DNA of 64,000 nt from Sceloporus undulatus (GCF_019175285.1 NC_056523.1:187023608-187087607); one strand, 5' to 3'. Shown: positions 40,965-52,935, numbered from the stretch's first letter. The notes: generated from the sequence alone by a model not told the origin. Translations and numbers: made by a program.

Positions 40965-41713
40965 TATACTCATGTATACGTCTAGAATTTTTAATCAAAA
41001 TTTATCTTATCAATGTAAGTACTGTACTATAACTCTTAGCAAAAAAGGAGCCATCCCCTGGTAAAACGCAAGAGAGTAATCTGTCCTGGAAGTACTGATC
41101 CCCCCCTCTACTCTCTCATCCATCCAGCCTTAGTTTAGTGTGACAACAAACAGTAATATCTGCTGAAATTTTGTAAGTTCTTTGACATTGTTTTCCTTCA
41201 TTTCATCCTCTACATCAGGGGTAGGCAACCTTTTTGAGCCAGGGGCAGGGTTGCTGTCCCTCAGACAACTGGGGGGCCGAAGCCAAAAAATAAATAATTA
41301 AATAAATTTTTAAAAAATTAAATATATAAATAAACCAGGACAAATGTAGGACAAAAATTTTCAAATGAAAGACACTTTTTTTAAAAAAAATGGAGGGCAC
41401 GCAAAAAAATTTGCTGATTTTTTTAAAAATGTTAACATAAATGCATGTTTCTGAGGCTTCTATAGACAATTGCCCCCCAAAGGCCCCGGCGGCAATCAGC
41501 AGCAGGACCAGGCTGGGGGCGGTCCCAAGGCCTCGCCGGGCCGGATCCTGACCGCAGGCCGCAGGTTGCCTACCCCTGCTCTACATCCTTTGTTACATAC
41601 CGCTAAATTTTACCCTCGACTTATCCACGGGTCATATCAAAATCCATAGTTTTGGCCCCAAAACCTGCCCTGGACGTATACATGAGGTCGACCTATAGTC
41701 AAGTATATACTAA
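40965..41713. mobile_element. DNA element family E, split by a nested hAT element
   Basis: The outer parts (40965-41207 and 41587-41713) match the elements at 52318 and 52554: tttaccctcgacttatccac, ggtcatatcaaaatccatag, cgacctatagtcaagtatat. A 363-bp element with its own 8-bp target duplication lies inside. Confidence 0.65.
41208..41586. mobile_element. Non-autonomous hAT element with perfect 8-bp target duplication
   Basis: The element is 41216-41578. Perfect 16-bp terminal inverted repeats, CAGGGGTAGGCAACCT and AGGTTGCCTACCCCTG, are flanked on both sides by ctctacat (41208-41215 and 41579-41586). The GC-rich right part and AT-rich left part are noncoding. Confidence 0.95.
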
Positions 41714-42135
41714 TAAATAAAATAAAATTTTTATTTTTATACCGCCTTTCCAAAGGGCGGTTCACAACAGGATAAAAACAATATAATACACAATACAAAA
41801 CATCCAATACAGTACATCAAACTTGTGCACAGATACAAATAAAAACACAGTAAAAACCCCGTTAGCCAATCTTCTTGCCAAAAGAGGAAGGGAGAGCTAT
41901 TAGGACTTTAATCGGGGAATGCAGCATGGAATAGGAAGGTTTTTAAATCCCTTCTGAATTGAGCCAGGGAGGTGGCCGAGCGGAGCTCTGCGAGCAGCGT
42001 GTTCCAAAGGGCCGGGGCGGCGATGGAATATGTCTTCCTCGTAGTAGAGGTAAGCCTAGCCCCTGGAACCCTAAGTAATTGCTGCCCAGAAGTTCTGAGG
42101 GTGCGGGGCGGAATGTACTGTAGGCTGTGTGTGTA
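41714..42135 (-). mobile_element. LINE 3' region (L2/CR1-like)
   Basis: accgcctttccaaagggcgg and gttcacaacaggataaaaac form the reversed tail. The GC-rich part (gagccagggaggtggccg, cgtgttccaaagggccgg, gcccctggaaccctaag) is the 3'UTR of the same squamate LINE. Confidence 0.6.
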
Positions 42136-42764
42136 ATTTTGTAATTTAAGGTAGTTTTAATTTTGCTAGTTGTTTATGCCACAACTATCACCATTATTTT
42201 AAGTGATATACAGGGATTACGATTTATGAGTCACATTAGTACAAAAAAAATTACTAAGGATTCTGTATGGTGCCATATGAGAGGAGGTCAATGGGAGTGA
42301 TGAGTTACCAGACTCTAGTGATGCCACTGAGATAACACTTGAAATTGCCACTTCATCCCACTTTATAGGAGGGACAGCCCTGCTAGAACATAATACAGAG
42401 AATTTTATCAGACGTAGGCTAGAATCCTGTTGGTTTGTCCCAACTGGATTAGACCCATTGAATCCATGGTTCACCCAGATAAATCCCTGAACACAGAGAT
42501 AAATCAGTTAATTCAGTGACTCTACTCTAGTCAGGACAAACAATAGAATTTAGAGCATAAAGTGTTGGAGGTAGTAGTAAGTAGTGTGCTGAGACGATAA
42601 TTGCTAAGTAACTACCTCAATGCGTGTAGTTTGGAGGAGTTGGGAATTGGTGGGAAGTAGATGCTATCCTAGCTGGTTGGTATTTAGTGGTGTTAAAACT
42701 GAGGGAGGAAAGGAAGGAGAAAATAAGGAAAGGCCTCAGAAAAAGTGATACCAAGAAACTTTAC

Positions 42765-42862
42765 ATAGAGAGGTCTTGTAGCACCTTTGCGACTAACTGA
42801 AAGAAATTGGCAGCATGAGCTTTTGTAGACTTCAGTCGACTTTGTCAGATGCACTGAGAAAC
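42765..42862 (+). mobile_element. Penelope-type retroelement tail fragment
   Basis: agaggtcttgtagcacctttg, catgagcttttgtagacttc, ctttgtcagatgcactg. Confidence 0.5.
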
Positions 42863-42952
42863 TTTATTACACTGAAATCATGAAAAATTGGGGTTGTGTC
42901 ACTTTGATAGGAGAAGTGCACTTTAGTTGCATCCCTGTACACCATGATACTT

Positions 42953-43012
42953 TTGCCTTAGGGTCACCACAAGTTGGAAACAACTTGAAGGCACACAACA
43001 AAAACAAAAACA
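42953..43012 (+). mobile_element. CORE-SINE 3' fragment
   Basis: ttgccttagggtcaccacaag, ttggaaacaacttgaaggc and an (AAC)-like tail. Confidence 0.7.
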
Positions 43013-43027
43013 CCATCTTTATTGAAA

Positions 43028-43218
43028 TGTAAAAGGATGTTGTAGTACCTTTGAAACTAACTGAATGAAAGAGGTAGGTAGCATGAGCTTTCGCAGACTT
43101 CAGCCTACTTCATCAGAAGTGTTGATGCTGAAACATGTAAGAATATATACTAATATATCAGTGAAACATCCAACAAAAACACATCTGAAGAAGTAGGCTG
43201 AAGTCTACGAAAGCTCAT
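43028..43218. repeat. Inverted pair of Penelope-type tails
   Basis: The left arm (gtagcatgagctttcgcagac, ttcagcctacttcatcag) and right arm (ctgaagaagtaggctgaagtc, tacgaaagctcatgctac) are inverse complements around about 55 bp. Inverted duplicated ends are known for Penelope-like elements. Confidence 0.7.
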
Positions 43219-43835
43219 GCTACTTTTAAGGCTTTGCTTTTCTGTTTTTTCTTCTTTCGTTCAGTTTGTGAGTCTGACAATTTCTGATGCTTTTCTTTCT
43301 CCTCAGTGAAGGAATTATTTCCCTTACAGAAGATTTTTGGCCCTCAGACACAGCCCTGCAATGAGATAAAGCAGCTGCCCCAGGCAATAAATTTGGGAAC
43401 CTGAGAGAAACAAATTTGTTTGAATGGAACATGTAGAAAGACTGGGAGAGGGCTTTTGAAATACTCTCAAAACATGAAAGATTTTAGCAACAAAAATTTA
43501 AATTAAAAACTTTTGCAAAAGCAAAATGAAGTAACAAAACCTCCCATCAGATAATATGAACAGGAGAGGTGAATTTCATTGCTTTAAAAAAATGCTGTAA
43601 TACCCGCAATGGAGTGCAAGTTTGACAAACCCACACTCGACATCATCCTAATAAGTTTCAACTACTACAGGACACCAGTAAGTGCTTCAATGTAGACGAA
43701 AGCTGACAGGCGTGGTTTATTTTGAGGCATTGTTTTAAAAATTTATACACATTACATCCCGTTTCATTCGTTCGTCTTGGTTTTAGAAGTTGGGTTGCTT
43801 TTAGACATTGTGCATTACTGTGTGTCTTTGGAGGA

Positions 43836-44040
43836 TTTGTTGTTGTAGTTGTGTGCCTTCAAGTTGTTTCCAGTTTATGGTGACTTGACAAGTCTTTTCA
43901 GAGGGAGTTTGCCATTGTCATCCTCTGAGGCTGAGAGTGACTTGCCCAAGATGACCCAGTGGGTTTCCATGGCCAAGGCAGGATTCGAACCCTGGTCTGC
44001 AGAGTCATAGTCCAGTGCTCAAACCACTACTGCACACCTG
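43836..44040 (-). mobile_element. CORE-SINE copy
   Basis: gttgtgtgccttcaagttg, gagagtgacttgcccaagat, ggattcgaaccctggtctgc (intact B box), agtccagtgctcaaaccac. Confidence 0.85.
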
Positions 44041-44399
44041 ATCTCTCCAATTTAGAATGGTGAGGAAAAGATACGCATGGTTTGGCCAGTGGAGGCAGAA
44101 ACCACTGCAAAGTTCACCTGCACAAGCCCAGTTAAACAAACGGATGTTGCCCATGGGTACCTTTGTATTAGTGATTTGAGTGCAAGAGTGGAAGCCCACT
44201 ATATAGTGGGTTTGGTGCTGCATTAATTAGCAAAGTTAAAATTAACAAAATTAACCCTGGCATTCATTTATAAGGTATGTCATATGCACATTCTAGATGT
44301 AGGCCACCATTGAACCTTATGATATTTTGGAAGCTATCAGGATGAACACTCTTTGGATATTTATTATGGCCTGTTCCTGTTTGTCTTTAATCATAACTG

Positions 44400-44640
44400 T
44401 CTGATTACAATTTGTTTTTGTTTTAATTATAATTTTTATTAACATAATTCCAACTAATACAAAATTTCTTATTTCCGTCAACATATTTTTTTTCTATTTA
44501 CATTTTCTCCTTAATTTTCCTCTTTTTCATTTCAACTATAACTCACAATATATTCATGCTACTTCCTACAACTAACCATACACCAAAACTTACTTATTCC
44601 TTTTGTTTGTTTCTTTTCATTAATACTGTCACACAGCCTG
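44400..44640 (-). mobile_element. Possible L1 3'UTR remnant
   Basis: aattataatttttattaac followed by A/T/C-rich sequence of the type seen at 40.34 kb. No coding part. Confidence 0.35.
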
Positions 44641-44674
44641 ATCAGTTAGCTCTTTCATTGCAATCTTCACGTGT

Positions 44675-44745
44675 AAAAAAAGGTAAAGGTAAAGATATTC
44701 CTCATTGACAAGGTTATCAAGTCGTGTCCGACCATAGGACACCTT
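44675..44745 (+). mobile_element. Sauria-SINE-like fragment
   Basis: aaaaggtaaaggtaaagat, atcaagtcgtgtccgaccat matches the head of the tRNA-derived Sauria SINE as recalled. Only about 70 bp remain. Confidence 0.55.
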
Positions 44746-45120
44746 ACCTTTGCTTCAAATTGCCCTCATGTTTCTCCTTATTGATATTTACAAAAGGTGA
44801 GATGTTTTAACAACCATACATATCTCAATCCCTTCTTTAAACACCTTATATCCCTTTATCAGAGCCATCCCTCTGAACAAATATCCTATTTGCCTTTGTA
44901 TATCCTATTTCAACTTTATATTCTTTGACTTGGTTTCATTAGATTTCCTTACCTTTCAATCTCTGTTCCCATAATCGTCACTTTACCCCATTTTTTGTTC
45001 ATAAACATCAGGACTTTCTTCCAGTCCTTTTCAATCCCTTATTTTGATCTGAGTTCAATTTCATTGATAATAGATCCAATTCCATTATATCATATAACTG
45101 TCTGATTACATTTTGAATCA

Positions 45121-45640
45121 TGGAATGTTGTCTGTGGTGCAGAGGGGATAATTTACTATTGCACTATGTAAACTGCTAATCAAAAATAATTTAAAAATTA
45201 ACCTTAACCCCTAAAATAACTAATTATCACTGACTTTAATTTTTTTTTGGAAAATAACTTTGTAGCATTGTCTGCTTTTTGTGGCAATTGTAGAATTAAC
45301 TGCTTGCATTAATTGTCAATAACACACTAGTTTTGCATTTTTAAAAAAACAGTTTAAATGACTACATGTAGCCAAAAAGGGTTAACATTTCCAAACAATC
45401 TACACATGTAATGAATTAAATTAATATGAAATGTTCATCATTACTCAACCAATTAATTTTGGTATTATTATAATTATTAAAACAACAATTTTTAACATAA
45501 TTGTTCCAAAATTAATTAAATACTTGTGATGAATTACATTTTTAAATGAATTACTTCCAAGCTTTCGAAGGAGTGGCATTCCTCTCATCAATGAATTTTG
45601 CAAAGCCAGGGATGGGCCAAGAAACTTTGATGCTTTAGTG
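45121..45640. other. AT-rich stretch without recognised gene
   Basis: High AT content with many short A/T runs; no repeat family recognised. Confidence 0.3.
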
Positions 45641-45772
45641 CCGGGGTGGTGAATGTACAGACTTGCAGATGTTGCTGGACTGTAACTCCCATCAGCCCTA
45701 GTTAGCAGGTATTCTGACAGAGTATCATGGGAGCTGCAGTCAAACAATATATGGAGAACCACGTGTTCCCAA
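45641..45772. mobile_element. Palindromic MITE family F
   Basis: ggactgtaactcccatcagcc and atcatgggagctgcagtca are inverted arms. Confidence 0.6.
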
Positions 45773-46362
45773 GCCCTGTCTTACTCCTAAAACCCCAACA
45801 ATTCTTCACTTGTTCATTTGTGAGATTCTCCCAAAAATTAGCACCACAATGTAAAAGCAGGAGAGTCAGCAAACAGATCAATTAAATTAAATTAAAACAC
45901 CAGCCCAAGGACTCACAGTTAATTCATAACCGTAGCCCAGATCCCAACCAACATCATTCCCCATATCCTTCAGAGATGCCAGCATTCTCTTACCACTGCT
46001 TTCCCTGATCCAGGGGCCTTCTGAAAGTTTTGTTCTACACTCCCATCATCCCCATCCATGTTTAGTGATAGGAGCAATGGGAGCTGTAGGCTTCCACAGC
46101 AGGAGAGCACCCAAGTACGGAAGGCTCCTTTGTTGCTCATCTATCTGATGTCTCCCTTTCCCCCCAATCTCTTGGCCATTCCTTGCTATTTCAATAAATG
46201 ATATAATAATAATAATAAAAGTATATGTCTCCACTGGGGCTCCAAAACTGTAAAACCTAATCACCTGAAGCTTCACATGGGTAGTAACAAGGTCCTAGGA
46301 GTCTCCATTTCAGAGTGGTTTTATTTAAAACAGGTAATTGAAATCTGGAGGCATTATTCTTA

Positions 46363-46520
46363 GTTTTTGTTGGGTGCCTTCAAGTTATTTCCGACATATG
46401 GTGAACCTAAGGTGAACCTAACAAGTGGTTTTCTTGACAGGTTTCTTCAGAGGAGGTTTGTCATTGCCATCCACTGAGGCTGAGAGAGTGTGACTTGCCC
46501 AAAGTCACCCAGTGATTTTA
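46363..46520 (-). mobile_element. CORE-SINE copy, tRNA-like head missing
   Basis: gttgggtgccttcaagttat, ttcttgacaggtttcttcag, gagagagtgtgacttgccc. Confidence 0.75.
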
Positions 46521-46894
46521 ATCTACAATACATAAATAGTTGGCAGATCCAGGACAATTTATTTCTTCCAAGGGGTTCTAGGCTGCTCAAGTGCTGAATC
46601 TCTCTGCAGGGCCCTTAACTGTTCCAGCAGATCAAGGTCAGAGGGTGAGAAAGCAGATGGCATTCCTCCTGCTTGAGTGTGGAGTGGAAGGGGTATGTCT
46701 TAAGAACATGGTGGGTAGGTGCGCATGTGTGCATGCACCGGGAGGGACAAGCCACAGAGAAAGTAAAAGAGTGAGGTAAGGGGGAGAAAGAAGAGCTTGG
46801 AGATCACAAGGGGATCATAAGCCAGGTGAAGCTGATACCTCTGATGATGGCATTGGTACAACATCTCAAACAGATATCACCTGCATATGCCCTG

Positions 46895-47102
46895 CACAAA
46901 TAATCCAGTTTGACGCCAGTTTAACTGCCACAGCTCAGTGCTATGGAATTCTGGGAACTTTAGTTTGTGGTGGCACCCAAGCATCTCTGAGAGAGAAGGC
47001 TAAATGTTTCACAAAACTACAATTCCCAGAATGTAATAGCACTGAGCCATGGCAGTTAAAGTCATGTCAAACTGGATTATTTCTGCAGTGCAGATGCAGC
47101 CA
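46895..47102. mobile_element. MITE family A, complete (reference copy)
   Basis: Arms: aaataatccagtttgacgcc and its inverse near the right end (caaactggattatttctgcag). Inner aattctgggaactttagttt and aaactacaattcccagaatg. It has no coding capacity. About 210 bp. Confidence 0.85.
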
Positions 47103-47134
47103 TCAAATGTTAGTTTAACCTTGTCCTGATGAAC

Positions 47135-47371
47135 ATCCAGGGGTAGCCATGTTGGCCATATCCCATATAGCAAATCCAATAACAACAAAAATCCACTAAA
47201 CAGTGAAACTTTTGTTGAGCTAACCAAAATTCACAATATACATGTTACAAGCTTTCAAAACTCCACCGGCTTCTTCATCAGGCAAGGTGTTAAAAACCCT
47301 ACAGCAGTGGAAGAAATGACATTGTTAATCATAGGCCTGCATTTTGCTGTCTTTGTTCTCAGTTCAGATGG
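47135..47371 (+). mobile_element. Retroelement tail (Penelope-type or similar)
   Basis: catccaggggtagccatgttgg, catatagcaaatccaataac, caagctttcaaaactcc and ttcttcatcaggcaaggtg resemble the 'agctttcg...cttcatcag' tails. Confidence 0.45.
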
Positions 47372-47539
47372 TCTGGAGCAGGGACGTAGCCAGGATTTTA
47401 GGAAGGGGAGGTCCAGACTAAGTGCCACCATTATAATGGGGCTGGGGGGGCGGCACAGCAGCACGCACCATTCGTTTTTCTAATGGAAGGGGGTGTCCGG
47501 ACCCCAAGGACCCCCCCTTGGCTACGTCCCTGTCTGGAG
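47372..47539. mobile_element. Short hAT element with target duplication
   Basis: The element is 47379-47532 (154 bp). Perfect inverted ends CAGGGACGTAGCCA / TGGCTACGTCCCTG are flanked by tctggag on both sides (47372-47378, 47533-47539). hAT duplications are usually 8 bp, so one base has probably changed. Confidence 0.9.
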
Positions 47540-48800
47540 AGCTATTTCTTGCAGGCTGGAACCTCCTCCTTCTGGCCATGGAGCAACTGAGAGATTCTCC
47601 AGGAAATGTAACATCCAATGACAACACAAAAAGATACTTCCTTTGCAATCCAATATGTCTCCATGCAATCCATGGCTCCCACTCAACAGTGTTCAGAAAC
47701 TTTCCAAGGCAGCAGTGTCCATTTTCAGCCATGAGCACCCATGGTAGGGCGTATTAGCCATTTTCATCCAAAAATCACAACCAGAAGTCACTTCCAGTTG
47801 TGATTTGAGGTACTGATACAGTATTTTCAGAGTTGACGCTGCTGAGGTTGTCTTTTGAGCAATTTTACCATTCTTGGAGGCAGATTTACATGCTGCCTAT
47901 GGGCCATGTTTTTCCATCCCTGTTCTATGGACACAACCACATTATTTATGTACTTCTGTATTGTTGGTTTTATGTCCTGTTTTCCTCCCCCAAAGGACTC
48001 AAGGCATCTCAAGGCAGCTGGTGATGGTGATGGTTGTGATGATGCTAATGATGATCATTGTGGCTGCAATCCAGCATCCTCTCAGCATAGTGCAAATCCA
48101 GCCACATGCAGCAATATGCTACTATTGAACTCCCATGCAGAATAGCAACATTGCACAACATATGATCAGGTGCTGTTCTGCATTGCTCAATGTGCAACCA
48201 TGGTGTGCAACTGGAATGCCAAATGTTGTTGTATGTGCATTTCTGATTCTGCCACTCTCAGCAGAAAATATTGGTTGTGCTAGGGTGAATAATTCATCCC
48301 ACACCCATAGAACAACATAGGCCACTAACAGGATGCCAGCTTTTGTGTGTTGGCAAGTTACTTGGATACAGCCATGTGGCATAATTCTTCTGGGCAAGCA
48401 CCTTGTGCTACTGGCCTTCCACAAGATAGTTTTCTGAAGCAAAACTTTTAAGGAAGAATTTGGGACCATATTTGATTGATTGTCTTTGGTAGTACTTTTA
48501 ATGCTTGGCATTCAATTGTGGGTTGTTGTTGTTTAATGTTTCCTGTTTTTAACAGAGCTTGGAAATAATGTGTTAAAATGTAACATGTTACTTGCAGAGG
48601 TCCTCTTTGCTGTCAATGACCACCAAGCATGTTCATTTTCTCCCCAGTGATTCCTAGTGTCTACCCCACACCACACAGTGAGAAAAGGGGGTTCCCCTTT
48701 TATTTCTTGGAAGTTCTCCCCTCTGCCCAGGAAACTGACCTTCCCGTTCATCAGTCTTAAATTCTTTATCCTTCCTTCATTTCTTTTTTTCAAAACCAAA
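47540..48800. other. Stretch without recognised gene
   Basis: No exon is recognised. A reversed LINE-tail piece (tttcctcccccaaaggactc) lies near 47980. ORFs of 60-130 codons overlap on both strands without coding signs. Confidence 0.3.
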
Positions 48801-48819
48801 TCCAAGATATACAACCAAG

Positions 48820-48870
48820 GATTCAATCACTTTATTTATATCTTGTCTTGTCCCCTAGGCTGGGACTCAA
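48820..48870 (-). mobile_element. LINE-type tail fragment
   Basis: tcactttatttatatcttgtc and ggctgggactcaagacagc are the reversed LINE tail. It abuts the 5S-derived SINE. Confidence 0.4.
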
Positions 48871-48902
48871 GACAGCACAAGATACATGAGGCTTTTGTGA
48901 AA

Positions 48903-49112
48903 TGCACCAGACTAAAGGCACCAGATCCCATCTTGGAAGCTAAGCCTGGACAGCCCTGGTTAGTACTTGGAAGGGGGACTGCCAAGGAATACTGGATGCT
49001 GTAGGCTGTATTTCAGAGGAAGAAACTAGCAAAAGCACCTCTGAGTATTCCTTGCCTAAGAACACCCTACAAAATTCATGAGGTCACCATAAGTCTATAG
49101 GCACATACACGA
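48903..49112 (+). mobile_element. 5S rRNA-derived SINE, copy 2
   Basis: The head follows 5S rRNA: caccagatcccatcttggaa, gctaagcctggacagccct, ggttagtacttggaagggg, aatactggatgctgtaggct. The body (tttcagaggaagaaactagc) and tail (gaggtcaccataagtctat) match the copy at 37.8 kb. Confidence 0.9.
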
Positions 49113-49484
49113 ATGCTCAACAAAGACCCCCAGAAGTGGCAGTGCAGTTTCTGCAAGAATCCTCTACAAAACCATACCATAGCACACAGGAGAGCAAAGT
49201 GCAGGCTGTGGGGCAAATGCAGCCCAAGAAACCCACTTTTGTGGTCCCTAAAGCCCCATACCAGTCACACAGATGAACCATACCCTCCCCATTTTTTTAA
49301 ATGTGACTTTTGGGTATTTTTGCCCCCAAACCATACCAAAAGCCCCTCAACATGTGAGAACACAAGAAAACACCCCCACTGTACTCCCACAAGCACTCCA
49401 GTATTGGTCACCCTCACTTAGAGACCTCCATTCTCTTCTACAGATCCTCTCAAAAGAGTGACAGAAAGTCAAGCAACCTATAGT

Positions 49485-49722
49485 ACAGCCGGCCCTCTAC
49501 CCACAAATTATTTATCCACAGATTCAAGAATCCACAGCTTGAAAATATTTTAAAAATATATAAATTCCAAAAAGCAAACCTTGATTTTTGCAATTTTATA
49601 CTGTACAAGGGATTCCATTTTATTATGCCATTCTATTCAGTGGGACCTGACTATCCATAGATTTTGGTGTCCACAGGGGGTCCTGGAACCAAACCCCAGC
49701 AGATGCTAAGGGCCCACTGTAT
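49485..49722. mobile_element. Tigger/pogo-like MITE
   Basis: It begins TACAGCCGGCCCTCTACCC and ends GCTAAGGGCCCACTGTATA; interior tatataaattccaaaaagc. Confidence 0.8.
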
Positions 49723-50291
49723 AGTGCCAGGGCGTCTGAAAATTGTTGTCCAAAAAAAGTAAATTTTCCAAATTTTTAAGTGGATGAATAGACAGACAAT
49801 CAGACAGACAGTTAAACAGTTACAGAGAGAAAAAGCTGGAAGAAAGAAAATGGATGATTGGGATGACTGACGAAAGGAAGAACGGCTGGCTGGCTGGCTG
49901 GGAAGGAAGGCAGATAGTGTGACAGACATGCTTGGGATTGTGAGAATCTGCAGAGTCCTTCTCCGTGCTCTTATTTCCCATTGCTATCCTGTAGCTGTAT
50001 CTCTCTGCCTCCCACTGGGATGGAAGTGGCTGCGCTCTTCCTTCAGGCCTGGATGCTTCGGAGCTGGAGCTGCTGAGTGAGTGGCCTTGTGTGTTTTGGG
50101 TCAAGTACTAGGAAAAGCTTTCAGAATACAGTTCCTTACAGATTTCGCTTGCGGCATTCTCATCTTCCCCCAGCCTCTTCTCTCTTTAACCATGACGTTT
50201 ATTCAGAAAAAAATATGCATATGCACACATTAGCTGGAGCACTTGTGGCAGAGGGATGATGCCCCTGATCTAGAGGTCTTCACTTCATTGA

Positions 50292-50501
50292 GGAAAAGGT
50301 CTGTGTGTGGATAGAGCAGGGTTCGAATCCCTACATGGGCCATGAAAACCCACTGGCTGACTTTGGGCAAGTCACATTCTCTCAGCCTCAGAGGATGGCA
50401 ATGTCAAATCCCCTCTGAAGAAACTTGCCAAGACAACCCTCTGATAGATTCGCCTTAGGGTTGCCCTGATTCAGAAATGACTTGAAGGCAAACAACACAG
50501 C
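50292..50501 (+). mobile_element. CORE-SINE copy
   Basis: agggttcgaatccctacatg (intact B box), ctggctgactttgggcaagt, attcagaaatgacttgaagg. Confidence 0.85.
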
Positions 50502-50584
50502 ATCCGGAGAAGAGTTATTGCCAAGAGGAAGAAAGGCCAGTCCTGCCAAAATAATGTGCTGTATCTTGCTGAGAGTTGTGCTGG

Positions 50585-50762
50585 CTTGTATTTAATGATA
50601 TATGTTTTAATCTGGTTTTAATTTTTTTGCTTGTTTAATTTCATTTTAATTTTTGTATCCTATGGATATTTAATAATATATATATATTTTTAATTTATTG
50701 TAAGCCACTTTGAGTTCTGAATTAGGGAAAAAGTAGGGTATAAATGAAAATGTATTTATTTC
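50585..50762 (+). mobile_element. LINE-type 3' tail
   Basis: tttattgtaagccactttgag and gggaaaaagtagggtataaat are the forward tail of an L2/CR1-like LINE. Confidence 0.55.
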
Positions 50763-51557
50763 CTCATGAGACAGTTTCTATAGCTGTTAAGTGCATTATG
50801 ATTTTCCTCGTTCCTTGATCTACAGAAAGGTTCTGCACTTAATATTAGACTAGATTGTGCAATTCCTGTTGATTACAATGAATTCTGTGCAGGAGACTTT
50901 CTGACAGCTTCTGCTCCATGAGCCACATCTGGTTGGAAAACCTCTGCCTTATTTTGCCTCAAGGTGGAGGCAACCCTGGCCAAGGAAGGGTTTTTAATCT
51001 GCACAAGGGTAACTAGATTAGCTATTGCAGAAAAATAACTGTAGATGCAACTACTTACAAATAATAGCTTACTTGTAATTAATAGTTTTGTGTAATTTCC
51101 TTTGCAGTAACACAAAGGGCTAACATCATTCTTTTTGGAATATAGTTATAATTTGTTTTTTAAAGACTACCTTTGTAGCTTTAAAGGTATGTGGCTATCA
51201 CTACTTTGGTGTGTTTTGTACTACAGGCTAATTGCTTAAAAGAAGAATTATTGTAGATACCTTTGAATATTATGAACCAAAGAGTGGTTTTAAAATAAGG
51301 CAACTCCATAATTAACCAATTTAATTGGGCTTGCAGCTGTAGCTAATTACATTTTAAAAAGTAACTTTCCAATCCCTGGCAAAAGCAATAAAGCCCATAA
51401 TTTTGTTTGTCCAAACATTATGTCCAGTACAGTATATTGTCCTGTTGCATATGGGTGTATATGTACACACAACTAACAGAGGGGGAGTGGAGGCAAGAAT
51501 GCTAAACTGTGAGGCCAAAGGAAAATTTCATGCAAAAAGTCTAGAAAATGACACTTT
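50763..51557. other. AT-rich single-copy-looking stretch
   Basis: No gene is seen. Several ATTA/TAAT cores cluster at about 51070-51370 (acttgtaattaatag, aattaaccaatttaattggg). Confidence 0.3.
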
Positions 51558-51789
51558 GGGCCCGAACAGACAGGCCAAAATAAAGCTGCTTTAGGTCACT
51601 TTGGAGGTATGCTGTTTAAATGATGCATGTGTCCTAAGAGGCCAGAAGCTGCACTGCCATGCTCCAGTCCTAAGGACTAAAGTGCAGCTTTGGTGCAGCT
51701 TGTAGCATCTTAAAATGCATGTGTCATTTAAACAGCATACCTCCAAAATGACCCGAAGCAGCTTTATTTTGGCCTGTCTATTTGGGCCC
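51558..51789. mobile_element. Palindromic MITE family C, copy 2
   Basis: Inverted ends GGGCCCGAACAGACAGGCC and GGGCCCAAATAGACAGGCC, each followed by AAAATAAAGCTGCTT; arms about 90 bp. Confidence 0.85.
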
Positions 51790-52314
51790 TTGGATTACTA
51801 ACAGCAATTCATGTGCAGTGATAAGACAGTTGTTATTCTCTACACTTCCTATGTATCCGTGTAGTCAGAAGAGCACTTCATGCATCTGATAAAGTTCATG
51901 AGCACTTTGTTAAGATATCACAAAGCATCTATCTGCCAACCCATCAGCAGTTCAAATACATCTCCCAATGGAACTACTCTTCTTTCCAATCAACCAGCTC
52001 CTTTGAGCCATGTCTCTGTGTGCATGTCTGTACATGTGCACATATGCACACATAATGCATTTTAGTCTTGTATCTTGACTTACACACACCCCACTTAACC
52101 ACCGCTTATAGAGTCATACCTGTGGTAAACATCAGACTTCGTCCTGTTGAACAGGGAGCTCACGCTTCCAACAAAAATAAGGAAAATCTAGAATCCTACA
52201 CAGTCCTAAATACTGGGGGGTGGTGACCAGGAGTCAAGACTTCTCAATATAATCCCCTTCACTTGACTTCTTTTCTTACAAGTTTGGAGGTTCTGTGTTT
52301 AAAAATGGTTACTG

Positions 52315-52545
52315 TATATACTTGACTATAAGTTGACCTCATGTATAAGTCGAGGACAAGTTTTGGAGCCAAAATTATAGATTTTGATATGATCCGTGGA
52401 TATGCCAAGAGTAAAACCTAAGGGCATGTAACAAAGGATCTACAGGATGAAGCAAAGGAAATGATGCCAAAGAGCTTACAAAATTCCAGCTGGTGAAACT
52501 GTTTGCACTCACCCTAAAAGCTGGAAGGATGAAAGAGTGGAGGGG
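52315..52545 (+). mobile_element. DNA element family E, copy 2
   Basis: tatacttgactataagttgac, ctcatgtataagtcgagga, tagattttgatatgatccgtg; followed closely by another copy. Confidence 0.65.
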
Positions 52546-52553
52546 AGTGAGTA

Positions 52554-52935
52554 CCATATATATTCGACTATAAGTCAACATCATGTATAAGTTGAGGGCA
52601 TGTTTTGGGGCCAAAATTATAGATTTTGATATGAACCTTGGATAAATCGAGGGTAAAATTTAGGGGCATGTAATGAAGGATTTAAAGGATAAAGCAAAGG
52701 AAAGCAATACCAAAAAAACCTACAGGCATAACTATTTGCTCTTATAGTAAAGCCTGGATGGATGAGAGTGTAGAAGAGGGTCAGTGCTTCCAGGGCAGAT
52801 TACATTTTTTTCATTCACCAGGGAATAGTTACATATACATATATGTATAGATAGGTACACACACACATATGAGTAATAGTACAGTATTTACATTGACCCA
52901 TGGATAAGTCAACTAGATTTCGTGAATCAATTTTA
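52554..52935 (+). mobile_element. DNA element family E, copy 3
   Basis: tattcgactataagtcaac, aagttgagggcatgttttgg, tagattttgatatgaacc, then a far end gacccatggataagtcaac. With copy 2 it forms a head-to-tail pair. Confidence 0.65.
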
